9,394 nucleotides of DNA from Candidatus Bathyarchaeota archaeon (GCA_021158305.1 JAGGUU010000083.1:1-9394); one strand, 5' to 3'. Shown: positions 1 through 6,026, numbered from the stretch's first letter. The notes: a model not told the origin generated them from the sequence alone. Made by a program: numbers and translations.

Positions 1-16
1 AGCGGGACACGGCGGG

Positions 17-117
17 CGTGGGCGTAAACTCCGCGCGTTGAGAGAGCTCAGCTGAGAAGAGCGCGCCCGCTCTGCTGTGAAGCTGAGTGTTAGTCACGCG
101 GAACACAAACGCCCACG
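17..117 (+). ncRNA. Structured G+C-rich ncRNA, possibly H/ACA-like guide RNA (left end may be cut)
   Basis: Four nested, perfectly paired helices are visible: CGTGGGCGT 17-25 with ACGCCCACG 109-117; CCGCG 31-35 with CGCGG 97-101; CTCAGCT 47-53 with AGCTGAG 81-87; AGAGCG 58-63 with CGCTCT 68-73, closed by the loop CGCC. Between the two upper helices, G54-A55 faces G79-A80 as tandem G.A pairs beside a 3-base bulge (TGT 76-78), which is a kink-turn of the kind bound by L7Ae. Lower stem, open internal loop (36-46 and 88-96), kink-turn stem and ACA at 103-105, one base past the stem and 15 bases from the upper stem, match the plan of an archaeal H/ACA guide. The outer 9-bp helix enclosing the ACA does not fit a standard one. 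G+C is about 63% against 38% just downstream. Strand is chosen from the ACA box and the T6 run at 138-143. The RNA class is inferred; that it is structured is well supported. Confidence 0.5.
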
Positions 118-323
118 ACAAAACATCGACGTGAGAATTTTTTCTTCTAGTATTCGTCTATACGTTGCGTCAAGAGCCTTTTGCAACGCAGGGTCTTCTA
201 TGAGTTTTATGGCGTGTAGTTGTCTTCGTCGTGGTGATGCTCCATGCGGGGAGTCAGCGGGGTTGCCAGTTAAGGCTGAAGCGTCTGGGAAGTGACGGTG
301 AAAACTCCGATCCGGAAGATGTG
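94..323 (-). pseudogene. Possible decayed or frameshifted small ORF
   Basis: The minus strand is open from just after a TGA near 325 to a TGA at 94-96, but has no ATG or GTG in its first part. The segment encoding AIKLIEDPALQKALDATYRR (around 212-153) and the ILEEKIL after it read like real protein (charged, helical, ordinary codons). A short ATG frame at 245 (MEHHHDEDNYTP, then a stop) runs into this segment across an A-run in a different frame, so a single-base indel could have split a gene of about 50 codons. No ribosome binding site is visible before the ATG. The 3' end overlaps the structured RNA on the other strand. I do not recognise the protein. It could equally be a chance opening opposite a meaningless plus-strand frame. 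Confidence 0.2.
138..143 (+). terminator. T6 run, likely 3' end of the left-edge ncRNA
   Basis: Six T residues (followed by CTTCT) lie about 20 bases after the outer helix of the structured RNA. Oligo-T runs on the non-template strand are the usual archaeal termination signal. Confidence 0.4.
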
Positions 324-341
324 CTCATAGAGATTCATAGA

Positions 342-358
342 AGAAAGCCCGACTTTCT
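342..358 (-). terminator. Hairpin after the methyltransferase stop codon
   Basis: AGAAAG (342-347) and CTTTCT (353-358) form a perfect 6-bp stem with a 5-base loop, 8 bases beyond the stop of the minus-strand gene. On that strand it is followed by a pyrimidine tail (TCT) but no real T-run, so the terminator role is tentative. Confidence 0.35.
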
Positions 359-365
359 GACAGAA

Positions 366-1244
366 TCATCTCGATTTCTGGGCTAGAACTATAAAATTAG
401 GCCAGAAAATACGTAAAGTTCGCGTGATTACAATTAGATTTATCAAAGAAATTATAAGTTTACTCCTAAAAGCTCGGGTAATCGCCTTAGAAAAATCTTT
501 ATTACTACAATGTACTGGAATTATTTCTAATGGAAATTGATAGCTTGGAATTCCTACAAAAACTTCAACTCTTTTGAAACCCGTTTTCATTAATAAGTAC
601 ATTAGCTCCCAATAAGAGTAAATGTAATTCTTGTATGGAAGACCCAGCATGCTCCGAGTTATCAGATCTGCAATGAAACGTGGCACTAAAGCAGTTAATG
701 GAAGACCAATATGTGGATCTATTATTAAATAGCCTGGGAAAAGGCGATTCTCAATAGCTAAATAAAGTAGACCCTTCAACTTTAGGACATAATATACTTC
801 CTTTAGTGATCTAATTTGAATATCACGTGGTTTTTCTTGGTGTTTCCAAGGAATCCATTCTAAAACACCATTAATTATAACCAATCTAAAAACTCCCCGT
901 TTAAATGGCAATTTTGAACCATCAAAGCGGATGAGATCAATATTTCTTATATGTCTGGCTTTAAAGCGCGCCTTAGCAACTTTTAATCTTTCAACATCAA
1001 TATCCCCCGCTACAATCCTCTGGCAAAATGGCGAGAAAGCGATATCTATTCCTCCCTTATTACAACCAATATCGAGTACGAAAGATTTTTTTAGTTTTAT
1101 TCCATTCCTCTTGAAGAAGTTTACAACCTTTAAGCCTCTATGTATGCCAAAGACATAATCGGACATTCCCCTCTCACAATCAACCCTTTCGATACCGCAT
1201 GAAGAGGGACGGTACAATCTTCTAAAGGTCCATTTCATAATCAT
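366..1244 (-). CDS. Class I SAM-dependent methyltransferase (Methyltransf_11-like)
   Basis: A methyltransferase of about 292 residues. The SAM site is clear: motif I VLDIGCNKGG near residues 56-65, the acidic end of strand 2 in AGDIDVERL near 79, then DGSKLPF and the strand IINGVLEW typical of Methyltransf_11. The later stretch IENR...DPHIGLPLTALVPRFIADLI followed by an aromatic YSYWELMYLL is, as I recall, shared by methyltransferases of surface-polysaccharide clusters; the substrate cannot be read from sequence. The frame also opens at TTG 1247, but ATG 1244 (or ATG 1238) fits better because a TATA element at 1262-1275 would start the mRNA almost at the ATG, giving a leaderless message. No Shine-Dalgarno is visible. 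The gene is A+T-rich compared with the right half of the window and diverges from the kinase gene. Confidence 0.85.
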   Translation of the reverse strand: MIMKWTFRRLYRPSSCGIERVDCERGMSDYVFGIHRGLKVVNFFKRNGIKLKKSFVLDIGCNKGGIDIAFSPFCQRIVAGDIDVERLKVAKARFKARHIRNIDLIRFDGSKLPFKRGVFRLVIINGVLEWIPWKHQEKPRDIQIRSLKEVYYVLKLKGLLYLAIENRLFPGYLIIDPHIGLPLTALVPRFIADLITRSMLGLPYKNYIYSYWELMYLLMKTGFKRVEVFVGIPSYQFPLEIIPVHCSNKDFSKAITRAFRSKLIISLINLIVITRTLRIFWPNFIVLAQKSR

Positions 1245-1246
1245 CA

Positions 1247-1268
1247 ATATATCGTTAGAGCGATATAT
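1247..1268. promoter_or_regulatory. Perfect inverted repeat over the methyltransferase start region (putative operator)
   Basis: ATATATCG (1247-1254), six bases, CGATATAT (1261-1268): a perfect 8-bp dyad between, and partly overlapping, the minus-strand TATA element and the start codon. This is where archaeal repressors commonly bind. The cognate regulator is unknown. Confidence 0.45.
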
Positions 1269-1275
1269 AATAAAA
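1262..1275 (-). promoter_or_regulatory. TATA box of the methyltransferase gene
   Basis: On the minus strand this reads TTTATTATATATCG, centred about 26 bases before ATG 1244. That spacing puts the transcription start at the start codon, predicting a leaderless mRNA. Confidence 0.5.
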
Positions 1276-1332
1276 CCTAGGAACTTTATTGATCCTTAAT
1301 GCTATTGCTACAAAATAATAAGGATGATAAGC

Positions 1333-1342
1333 CTTTTAAAAG
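1333..1342 (+). promoter_or_regulatory. TATA box of the kinase gene
   Basis: CTTTTAAAAG is centred about 25 bases before ATG 1363, predicting a leaderless or nearly leaderless mRNA. A weak AGGA at 1353-1356 is the only possible ribosome binding site. Upstream lies an imperfectly placed inverted pair, ATCCTTA 1292-1298 and TAAGGAT 1319-1325, midway between the two divergent promoters. Confidence 0.45.
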
Positions 1343-1362
1343 AAGAATAATTAGGACTTTCC

Positions 1363-2403
1363 ATGATAAATATACAAAAGATTTTAGATGAAATTCAACA
1401 AAAATTGCCAATTTATTATCCAGAAATAGAGGCTGAATCGTGGAATTTAGAAGTAATATCCCACAGAAAAGAGCATAACAAAACATTTCTTAAATTAAGG
1501 GTTAAATCAAAATTTGATGAGCAGCACAACTTATTTCTCAAAATTTATATGAATTCTTCTCCTAAAGCTAGACTTGCGGTAGCAAGAGAATTTTATCTAC
1601 ATCGTATAGTTTTCGAGCGCTTACGGAATAAAACTAATTCTTTCATGATACCGCGCCCCTTAGACTTCTTCCCTAAACATAACTCAATTCTAATGGAATA
1701 TGTAAGCGGAAGACGATTAGACAATTTACTAGCTATGATATGCCTTCCTTTACTTCGTTCAAAAACGAAAGAGAGATTACATTCAATACTTAGAACTTTA
1801 ACAAAGTTTCTAATTCTCTTTAACGAAGCCTTTCCATATAACCGTACGATTTCTCTAAAAGATGTGATTAAAGAGACAGAAACGTTAATTTCGGAAACCT
1901 GCAATTTAATAAATAACATAGAACTGCTAAAAAAATTAACGCATTTATTAAAGATTTTTTCCTCAGAACTTCCCAGCGTCCTTGAACTATCAGTCTCTCA
2001 TGGAGACTTCCGTCCGTCTAACATACTTGTAGATAATGAGAGATTGGCAATAATCGATTGGGGAAACTTAAACTTCCGATTGAAACATACAGATCTCTGT
2101 AACTTTGTTCTACACCTGATTCTTATGTCTCTGATTCCTCCATACAGCCTTAAATTCCAAATTTCAATCTCACGCACAATTATTTCAGAATACCTTAAAA
2201 GTCTCGGATCAAAGGAAACTCAAATCATAAGATTCGTTATGCTTTATACTCTTCTCCGCATGTTAAACTTCTATAGCCGTTTGGCAAAAGGACTATGGGT
2301 ACATAGAGAACCTTTTGATCGAATAATAGGCATGCTCGCTAAACGCCAAACAATTCACATATTACTTAACTTTCCTTCCTTCATCGACTTTATCATGGCT
2401 TAA
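1363..2403 (+). CDS. Aminoglycoside-phosphotransferase-fold kinase (APH family)
   Basis: A 346-residue soluble kinase of the APH/choline-kinase fold, which moves the ATP gamma-phosphate onto a small molecule or sugar hydroxyl. Visible marks: a likely ATP-binding Lys60 in LFLKIY and Glu76 in AREFYLHR; a hinge ILMEYVSGRRL near 108-118; the catalytic loop HGDFRPSN at 213-220 (Asp215 the base, Asn220 a metal ligand); and the DFG-equivalent IDWGN at 231-235 (Asp232). Length is normal for the family. Start is ATG 1363, supported by a TATA element at leaderless spacing. It diverges from the SAM methyltransferase gene and shares its low G+C (25% and 33% in two 60-base lines counted by hand). Kinase-methyltransferase pairs occur in glycan modification, which is a guess here. 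The substrate is not predictable, and antibiotic phosphorylation should not be assumed. Confidence 0.85.
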   Translation: MINIQKILDEIQQKLPIYYPEIEAESWNLEVISHRKEHNKTFLKLRVKSKFDEQHNLFLKIYMNSSPKARLAVAREFYLHRIVFERLRNKTNSFMIPRPLDFFPKHNSILMEYVSGRRLDNLLAMICLPLLRSKTKERLHSILRTLTKFLILFNEAFPYNRTISLKDVIKETETLISETCNLINNIELLKKLTHLLKIFSSELPSVLELSVSHGDFRPSNILVDNERLAIIDWGNLNFRLKHTDLCNFVLHLILMSLIPPYSLKFQISISRTIISEYLKSLGSKETQIIRFVMLYTLLRMLNFYSRLAKGLWVHREPFDRIIGMLAKRQTIHILLNFPSFIDFIMA

Positions 2404-2553
2404 ACACGATCAAACTCCTTAACTGATTCAGCTTTTAATGTATCAGATGGCTATGTTCAAGAGCAATAACAAACTCTTCTTCAAAATCTTAGCAACTGTA
2501 ACAGTATACATTTACTTATGTGAGCCCCCCTGACATCTTATTCCGGCAGATGT

Positions 2554-2579
2554 ATAATCATTTATCGTCGTATGATTAT
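2554..2579. promoter_or_regulatory. Inverted repeat at the sulfatase-fold gene promoter (putative operator/TATA)
   Basis: ATAATCAT (2554-2561) and ATGATTAT (2572-2579) form a perfect 8-bp dyad with a 10-base spacer. The spacer begins in TTTATCG, a possible TATA box about 40 bases before ATG 2603. The dyad therefore brackets the likely core promoter. Function as an operator is inferred. Confidence 0.35.
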
Positions 2580-2589
2580 TTTTATGTTT

Positions 2590-2595
2590 GAGGTG
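2590..2595 (+). promoter_or_regulatory. Ribosome binding site GAGGTG that fixes the start at 2603
   Basis: GAGGTG is a near-ideal archaeal Shine-Dalgarno seven bases before ATG 2603. It overlaps the TTG at 2588 that would otherwise lengthen the frame, so the ATG is preferred. Confidence 0.7.
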
Positions 2596-2602
2596 CCAAA
2601 TA

Positions 2603-4075
2603 ATGAATAAGCAAAGTAACATAATTCTCATAGTTTCGGATACTTTTCGCTGGGATTTACTTGGAGAGCGATTTAGCGTTAAGGAAAATGTTTATGCCAA
2701 GACTCCAAACCTAAATAGGCTGGCTCAAGAATCAATAGTCTTCGAACGGGCTTATCATGCTTCATTTCCAACGGTTCCGGCTAGAGCAGATCTGCTCACT
2801 GGAAGATTCACCTTCACCTACTATGACTGGTCTCCTCTGCCTAGAGATTGGATTGTGTTGCCTCAGATTCTGAAAAGGGCTGGTTACATCAGTATGCTGA
2901 TTGCAGATACTCCGCATATTCTGAAAGATGGATATAATTTTGACAGAGGATTCGACGGATGGATATGGATACGGGGTCAGGAGAACGATCGGTACAGAAC
3001 TGACCCGATAGATGTTAAAATTCCTTGCAGTCCGCAGAAGCTGAGAAATGTAGAGACGGTTATTCAACATATGCGTAATAACGCTCTTCGAAGATTTGAG
3101 GAAGACTGGATACCCGCGAGGACCGCCATGGAAGCTGTTAGGTGGCTTGAGAGAAACTATAAGAGGCGATTCTTTCTTTACGTAGACTTTTTCGACCCTC
3201 ATGAGCCCTGGGATCCGCCGAGATGGTATATTGATGCATACGATCCCGGATATATTGGAGAGGAAGTCTCGTATCCAGCTTATGGCCCATGCGACTATCT
3301 TTCTAAAGCAGAACTCGAGCATATTAGGGCTCTTTACGCTGGAGAAGCTACGCTCGTTGATAAGTGGATAGGCGTCATCATAAGGAAGATTGAGGAGCTA
3401 GGCATCCTCGAGAATACGACAATAATATTCACAAGCGACCATGGAATTTATCTAGGAGAACATGGTCTCATAGGCAAGTCCGTAATTATGGGAGGATATC
3501 ACGGGCTAGTTCCTCTCTATGAAGAAGTATGCCATATTCCTTTACTTGTACGTCTCGCTGACAACACGGGTGGAAAAGAAGAGCATCAGAAAATCGATGA
3601 ACTGGTTCTTCTCCCAGACATCACAGCTACGATAATTGAACTTGCCGATGCTAAAGGTGAAGGATTACTTCAGGGGCGTTCGCTCATGTCGCTCATAAAT
3701 GGAGAGTCAAAGGAGTGGCGGAGCTTCGCTGTATCAACACCATCCTTAATGCATGGAGCAAGAGCAAGTCTAAGAGTAACGATAACAAGTAAAGAATGGT
3801 CATTAATCCTAGCACCCAAGATAGAATCGAGGGGACTGGAGAAAGCCACTTACACATTGATCGTGGACGGAGTACCAAGGATTCTGAAGCCCTTTGGGAA
3901 AATAGATACAGAGCTCTACAATCTTAAAAAAGATCCGCAGCAGAAACGTAATGTACTAGATGAAAATATGAATGTAGCATTAGATCTCAGATCAAAATTC
4001 ATTAAATTTCTAAGGGAGATAGGAGCCGAGAAAGAGATAATCAAGCCATGGCAAGCATGTAAATCCCTAGATTAG
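2603..4075 (+). CDS. Sulfatase-fold hydrolase with Thr nucleophile (alkaline phosphatase superfamily)
   Basis: A 490-residue protein of the sulfatase family (COG3119-like), full length. Metal ligands and active-site residues are visible in order: SDTFRWD (Asp13), the nucleophile segment PTVPARADLLTGR (56-68), DPHEP (198-202, His200), SDHG (Asp279-His280), Lys292, and the family C-terminal signature ELYNLKKDP. In true sulfatases the nucleophile motif is C/S-x-P-x-R, whose Cys or Ser becomes formylglycine; here it is T57-V-P-A-R61, which cannot be converted. The usual second Asp of the N-terminal DD pair is Thr14. Both features suit phosphodiesterase, phosphonate-hydrolase or phosphotransferase relatives of the superfamily better than a sulfatase. 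There is no signal peptide or membrane anchor, so it is probably cytoplasmic. The neighbouring methyltransferase and kinase suggest glycan or lipid headgroup work (inference). Start fixed by the GAGGTG site. Confidence 0.85.
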   Translation: MNKQSNIILIVSDTFRWDLLGERFSVKENVYAKTPNLNRLAQESIVFERAYHASFPTVPARADLLTGRFTFTYYDWSPLPRDWIVLPQILKRAGYISMLIADTPHILKDGYNFDRGFDGWIWIRGQENDRYRTDPIDVKIPCSPQKLRNVETVIQHMRNNALRRFEEDWIPARTAMEAVRWLERNYKRRFFLYVDFFDPHEPWDPPRWYIDAYDPGYIGEEVSYPAYGPCDYLSKAELEHIRALYAGEATLVDKWIGVIIRKIEELGILENTTIIFTSDHGIYLGEHGLIGKSVIMGGYHGLVPLYEEVCHIPLLVRLADNTGGKEEHQKIDELVLLPDITATIIELADAKGEGLLQGRSLMSLINGESKEWRSFAVSTPSLMHGARASLRVTITSKEWSLILAPKIESRGLEKATYTLIVDGVPRILKPFGKIDTELYNLKKDPQQKRNVLDENMNVALDLRSKFIKFLREIGAEKEIIKPWQACKSLD

Positions 4076-4147
4076 AATGGGTTAAAATGTAACTCCTTAA
4101 ATGACTAGGTAAGCAATCCTTTATAAACTTCATTTCTCGGCAAGAGT

Positions 4148-4166
4148 GCAGAAACGTAGTTTCTGC
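4148..4166 (-). repeat. Perfect hairpin just 3' of tRNA-Pro
   Basis: GCAGAAAC (4148-4155) and GTTTCTGC (4159-4166) form a perfect 8-bp stem with a 3-base loop. On the minus strand it begins two bases after the encoded CCA of the tRNA. It may be a transcription end signal or a 3'-processing element; no T-run follows. Confidence 0.5.
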
Positions 4167-4168
4167 TG

Positions 4169-4246
4169 TGGTGGGGTCGCCCGGATTTGAACCGGGGTCC
4201 CGAGCGCCCGAAGCTCGGAGCCTAGACCAAGCTAGCCGACGACCCC
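4169..4246 (-). tRNA. tRNA-Pro, anticodon CGG, CCA encoded
   Basis: The minus strand folds as a complete tRNA with no intron. Acceptor GGGGTCG (4240-4246) pairs with CGACCCC (4173-4179). The D arm has GGCT/GGCT with G.U ends, A14, G18-G19 and A21. The anticodon stem is CGAGC/GCTCG around the loop TTCGGGC (4206-4212), giving U33, anticodon CGG (4208-4210) and G37. The variable loop has four bases and the T arm is CCCGG-TTCAAAT-CCGGG. CGG reads the CCG codon, and G37 fits proline tRNAs. A73 (4172) is followed by an encoded CCA (4169-4171). A hairpin follows at once downstream. Confidence 0.95.
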
Positions 4247-4267
4247 CATTTGGATGGTCAATAATCC

Positions 4268-4274
4268 TAAATAT
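4268..4274 (-). promoter_or_regulatory. TATA box of the tRNA-Pro gene
   Basis: On the minus strand this is ATATTTA, about 25 bases before the mature 5' end of the tRNA. This fits transcription starting at or just before the tRNA. Confidence 0.45.
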
Positions 4275-4399
4275 GAGGTTTTCGGCTCTTTAAGGGTTTA
4301 ATTTAGGAAAACATCTTTTGGTATGACAGAAGAATTAGCGTGTGGGTGATTGTTATGATAATTAATATGCACGCTCATTAGGTAGAAGATCGGGAGTAG

Positions 4400-4606
4400 A
4401 TGCTTCACCGTTCACATCTAATCTGCCTAGTGGCGGAGACATATATTCTTTTCATTATCCCAGAGGATGCCTCGAGAGAATCCTTAATAGAGGCAACATT
4501 GCTTCAAGACCAGATATATCCTAAAGATCACTCTACTCTAATCCATCTCTCTGAGCTTAGAAGACAATCTGCTACTGACAAATTTAGACTCGTCTTTGAG
4601 CATTAA
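4400..4606 (+). CDS. Doubtful small ORF (68 residues)
   Basis: A possible small gene: a GGGAG at 4392-4396 sits three bases before ATG 4400, and an AT-rich TAATTAATAT near 4359-4368 could serve as a TATA box. The product has a hydrophobic stretch (ETYILFIIPED) and no recognised domain. Its last 23 codons run antisense to the 3' end of the MFS gene, which speaks against it. An inverted pair AGCGTG 4337-4342 / CACGCT 4370-4375 lies upstream. I include it only because the promoter and ribosome site happen to line up. Confidence 0.15.
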   Translation: MLHRSHLICLVAETYILFIIPEDASRESLIEATLLQDQIYPKDHSTLIHLSELRRQSATDKFRLVFEH

Positions 4607-5737
4607 CGCCATCAAGAGAGCTATGGCCATGAGTGCAGCTAAATAATGAAATACTGCGTGAATATCGAAGTTGTCCCAGAGAAACCCTCCCATTAAAGGA
4701 CCTATAGTTGTTCCTAAACGAATCGATGTGAGCCTTATCCCGGCGGCTAATCCTCTATTCCTATGCGGGAAGATCTCAGCTATGTACACGTTCGAAGCAG
4801 GCCAGGTTGCGCTCCATAAACCGTAGATTCCCATGTAGACTAAAAGGCTAAGCAAGTAATCATTAGTAGCCGTGAAGAGCATATACAATATCGGGATTGG
4901 AAGAACACTTAAGGCTATGATCTTCTTTCTTCCAATCTTGTCTGATAGAAATCCGCTTGAAGGCTGAGATATCAGAGCCGCCAGTCCCGTTCCAACCGAG
5001 AAGAATATTCCAACCTCCGTTTTCGTCTTCCCAAATTGCTCAGTTAGATAAAATGGGAGGACCGTTGAAAGCGCCCCTACCGACATATTCGCTATTATAT
5101 GCAGGATTATGAAAAAAGCTAGAGTTGAGGCTATATGCCTGAGTGAGAACTGAGTCTTTCCTGTCTCAGCCTTATAGAGCCTCTTAGCGCTTTCAGGAAG
5201 AAATAAACCTATAAGCAAATATGGAGTTGCAAGGGCGCATATGAAGTAAAAGAAGAAGTTCCATCCGTACCTGTCAACTACTAATCCTCCTACAAACGGG
5301 CCTATTAGTCCTCCTATCGGCCATGCGGTATTCATCAACCCGAAGACTTCTCCAGCTGATTCCCTCTCTGAAAGGTCGATTATCATAGCCGCCCTGGATG
5401 ATACAAACAAAGATACGGAGATTATGTTTAGACTTGCGTAAATTATGGTTTCAACCCATTTCTTGGCAGACATGAACAGCAAAGGAGTGATGAACTGAAT
5501 TATGCCGCTTAGTACTATTATTTTCCGCCGCCCGTACTTGTCGGAGAGATACCCACTTAGAATCATTGTGAAGGTTGCTGAAGCATTACTAATGAATAGA
5601 ACAATGCCCACCTCAAAGACTGAAGCATCCAAGTTCCTGATGAAGAGCGGGATAAATACATATGTTGCGTAAAAGATGGTGGATAGGAAGATATTCGCTG
5701 CAAATAAAAGAGCCAAGCCTCTCCTATTACGAGTCAT
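4538..5737 (-). CDS. MFS transporter (DHA1-like, 12 membrane segments)
   Basis: A 399-residue inner-membrane carrier of the major facilitator superfamily; length and about twelve hydrophobic helices are typical. The MFS motif A between TM2 and TM3 is clear (GYLSDKYGRRK, 62-72) and repeats in the second half (GFLSDKIGRKK, 262-272), showing the two six-helix bundles. Residues 131-150 (GEVFGLMNTAWPIGGLIGPF) resemble motif C of drug/H+ antiporters, favouring export. The substrate cannot be named, and sugar or metabolite efflux is possible. Start is ATG 5737, with a weak purine-rich site (GATGAGAT) upstream and a TATA element about 50 bases before. It is convergent with whatever lies left of it and not obviously in an operon. 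Confidence 0.9.
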   Translation of the reverse strand: MTRNRRGLALLFAANIFLSTIFYATYVFIPLFIRNLDASVFEVGIVLFISNASATFTMILSGYLSDKYGRRKIIVLSGIIQFITPLLFMSAKKWVETIIYASLNIISVSLFVSSRAAMIIDLSERESAGEVFGLMNTAWPIGGLIGPFVGGLVVDRYGWNFFFYFICALATPYLLIGLFLPESAKRLYKAETGKTQFSLRHIASTLAFFIILHIIANMSVGALSTVLPFYLTEQFGKTKTEVGIFFSVGTGLAALISQPSSGFLSDKIGRKKIIALSVLPIPILYMLFTATNDYLLSLLVYMGIYGLWSATWPASNVYIAEIFPHRNRGLAAGIRLTSIRLGTTIGPLMGGFLWDNFDIHAVFHYLAALMAIALLMALMLKDESKFVSSRLSSKLREMD

Positions 5738-5783
5738 CTAGATCTCATCCGTGCTTTAGAAAGCGCATTATTCACCGCGTCCT

Positions 5784-5797
5784 AATATAAATTTTTA
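5784..5797 (-). promoter_or_regulatory. TATA box of the MFS gene
   Basis: The minus strand reads AAAAATTTATATTA about 50 bases before the ATG, allowing a leader of roughly 25 bases. Confidence 0.45.
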
Positions 5798-5940
5798 AGA
5801 TTAGAGATTTGTGAAGAATGAAGAAGCATTGAGAGGAGACACTGGATCAAGCCTAAGCGTATCAAGACTAAAAAGCGATCCGCAAAAAGTTATCCCAAAA
5901 ATAGGAGAAGGATAAGTTATCTGGGGCTTAAGAAGAAATG

Positions 5941-6009
5941 TTAGTTAACCTCAGCACCAGTTCGCACATCACTCTTCAGAGAGGCGCATGTTCCTCATCG
6001 GTTAACTAA
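5941..6009 (-). ncRNA. Archaeal C/D box guide sRNA
   Basis: On the minus strand all four boxes appear in order: box C as CCGATGA (5995-6001), D' CTGA (5976-5979), C' GTGATGT (5966-5972), D CTGA (5951-5954). They are enclosed by a perfect 10-bp terminal stem, TTAGTTAACC with GGTTAACTAA (6000-6009 and 5941-5950). The D'-C' spacer is three bases and the C'-D guide is 11 bases (5955-5965), both normal for archaeal sRNAs; the C-D' interval is 15 bases, slightly long. Box C departs from RUGAUGA at its first two bases but keeps the G-A needed for the kink-turn. Such RNAs assemble with L7Ae, Nop5 and fibrillarin to direct 2'-O-methylation five bases before D or D'. The D guide would pair with CACCAGUUCGC and methylate its A; I could not assign the target. 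Local G+C exceeds the flanks. Confidence 0.7.
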
Positions 6010-6026
6010 AGCCTTTAAGCCTCAAA

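Larger units (their letters stand above)
2404..2602. other. Intergenic region before the sulfatase-fold gene
   Basis: About 200 bases with no credible gene. It holds a weak 5-bp hairpin (AAGAG/CTCTT, 2459-2478), the promoter-proximal inverted repeat listed separately, and the ribosome binding site of the next gene. Confidence 0.6.

Noticed and set aside
77..295. 72-residue plus-strand ORF
   Set aside because: It starts inside the apical part of the structured RNA, has no ribosome site, and its Ser/Cys/Arg-rich composition is typical of a meaningless frame.
931..1158. 75-residue plus-strand ORF
   Set aside because: It lies wholly opposite the well-supported SAM methyltransferase, including its motif I.
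2459..2478. AAGAG/CTCTT hairpin after the kinase gene
   Set aside because: Only 5 bp with a 10-base loop and no T-run; not convincing as a terminator.
2762..3322. 186-residue minus-strand ORF
   Set aside because: It lies opposite the catalytic region of the sulfatase-fold gene and has no recognisable domain; an antisense shadow.
4118..4128. TTTATAAA palindrome as a promoter
   Set aside because: In the plus direction it would make an antisense transcript of the tRNA; in the minus direction it points into the end of the sulfatase-fold gene. Probably plain A+T-rich spacer.
5486..5500. GTGATGA followed by CTGA, resembling C/D boxes
   Set aside because: It sits inside the MFS coding region, the boxes are almost adjacent, and there is no C'/D' or terminal stem.
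5811..5915. 34-codon GTG ORF, and in another frame a very basic stretch 5822-5944
   Set aside because: The DNA is purine-rich (AAG/AGA), which alone yields Lys/Arg/Glu-rich frames; the basic frame has no start codon and the other no ribosome site.
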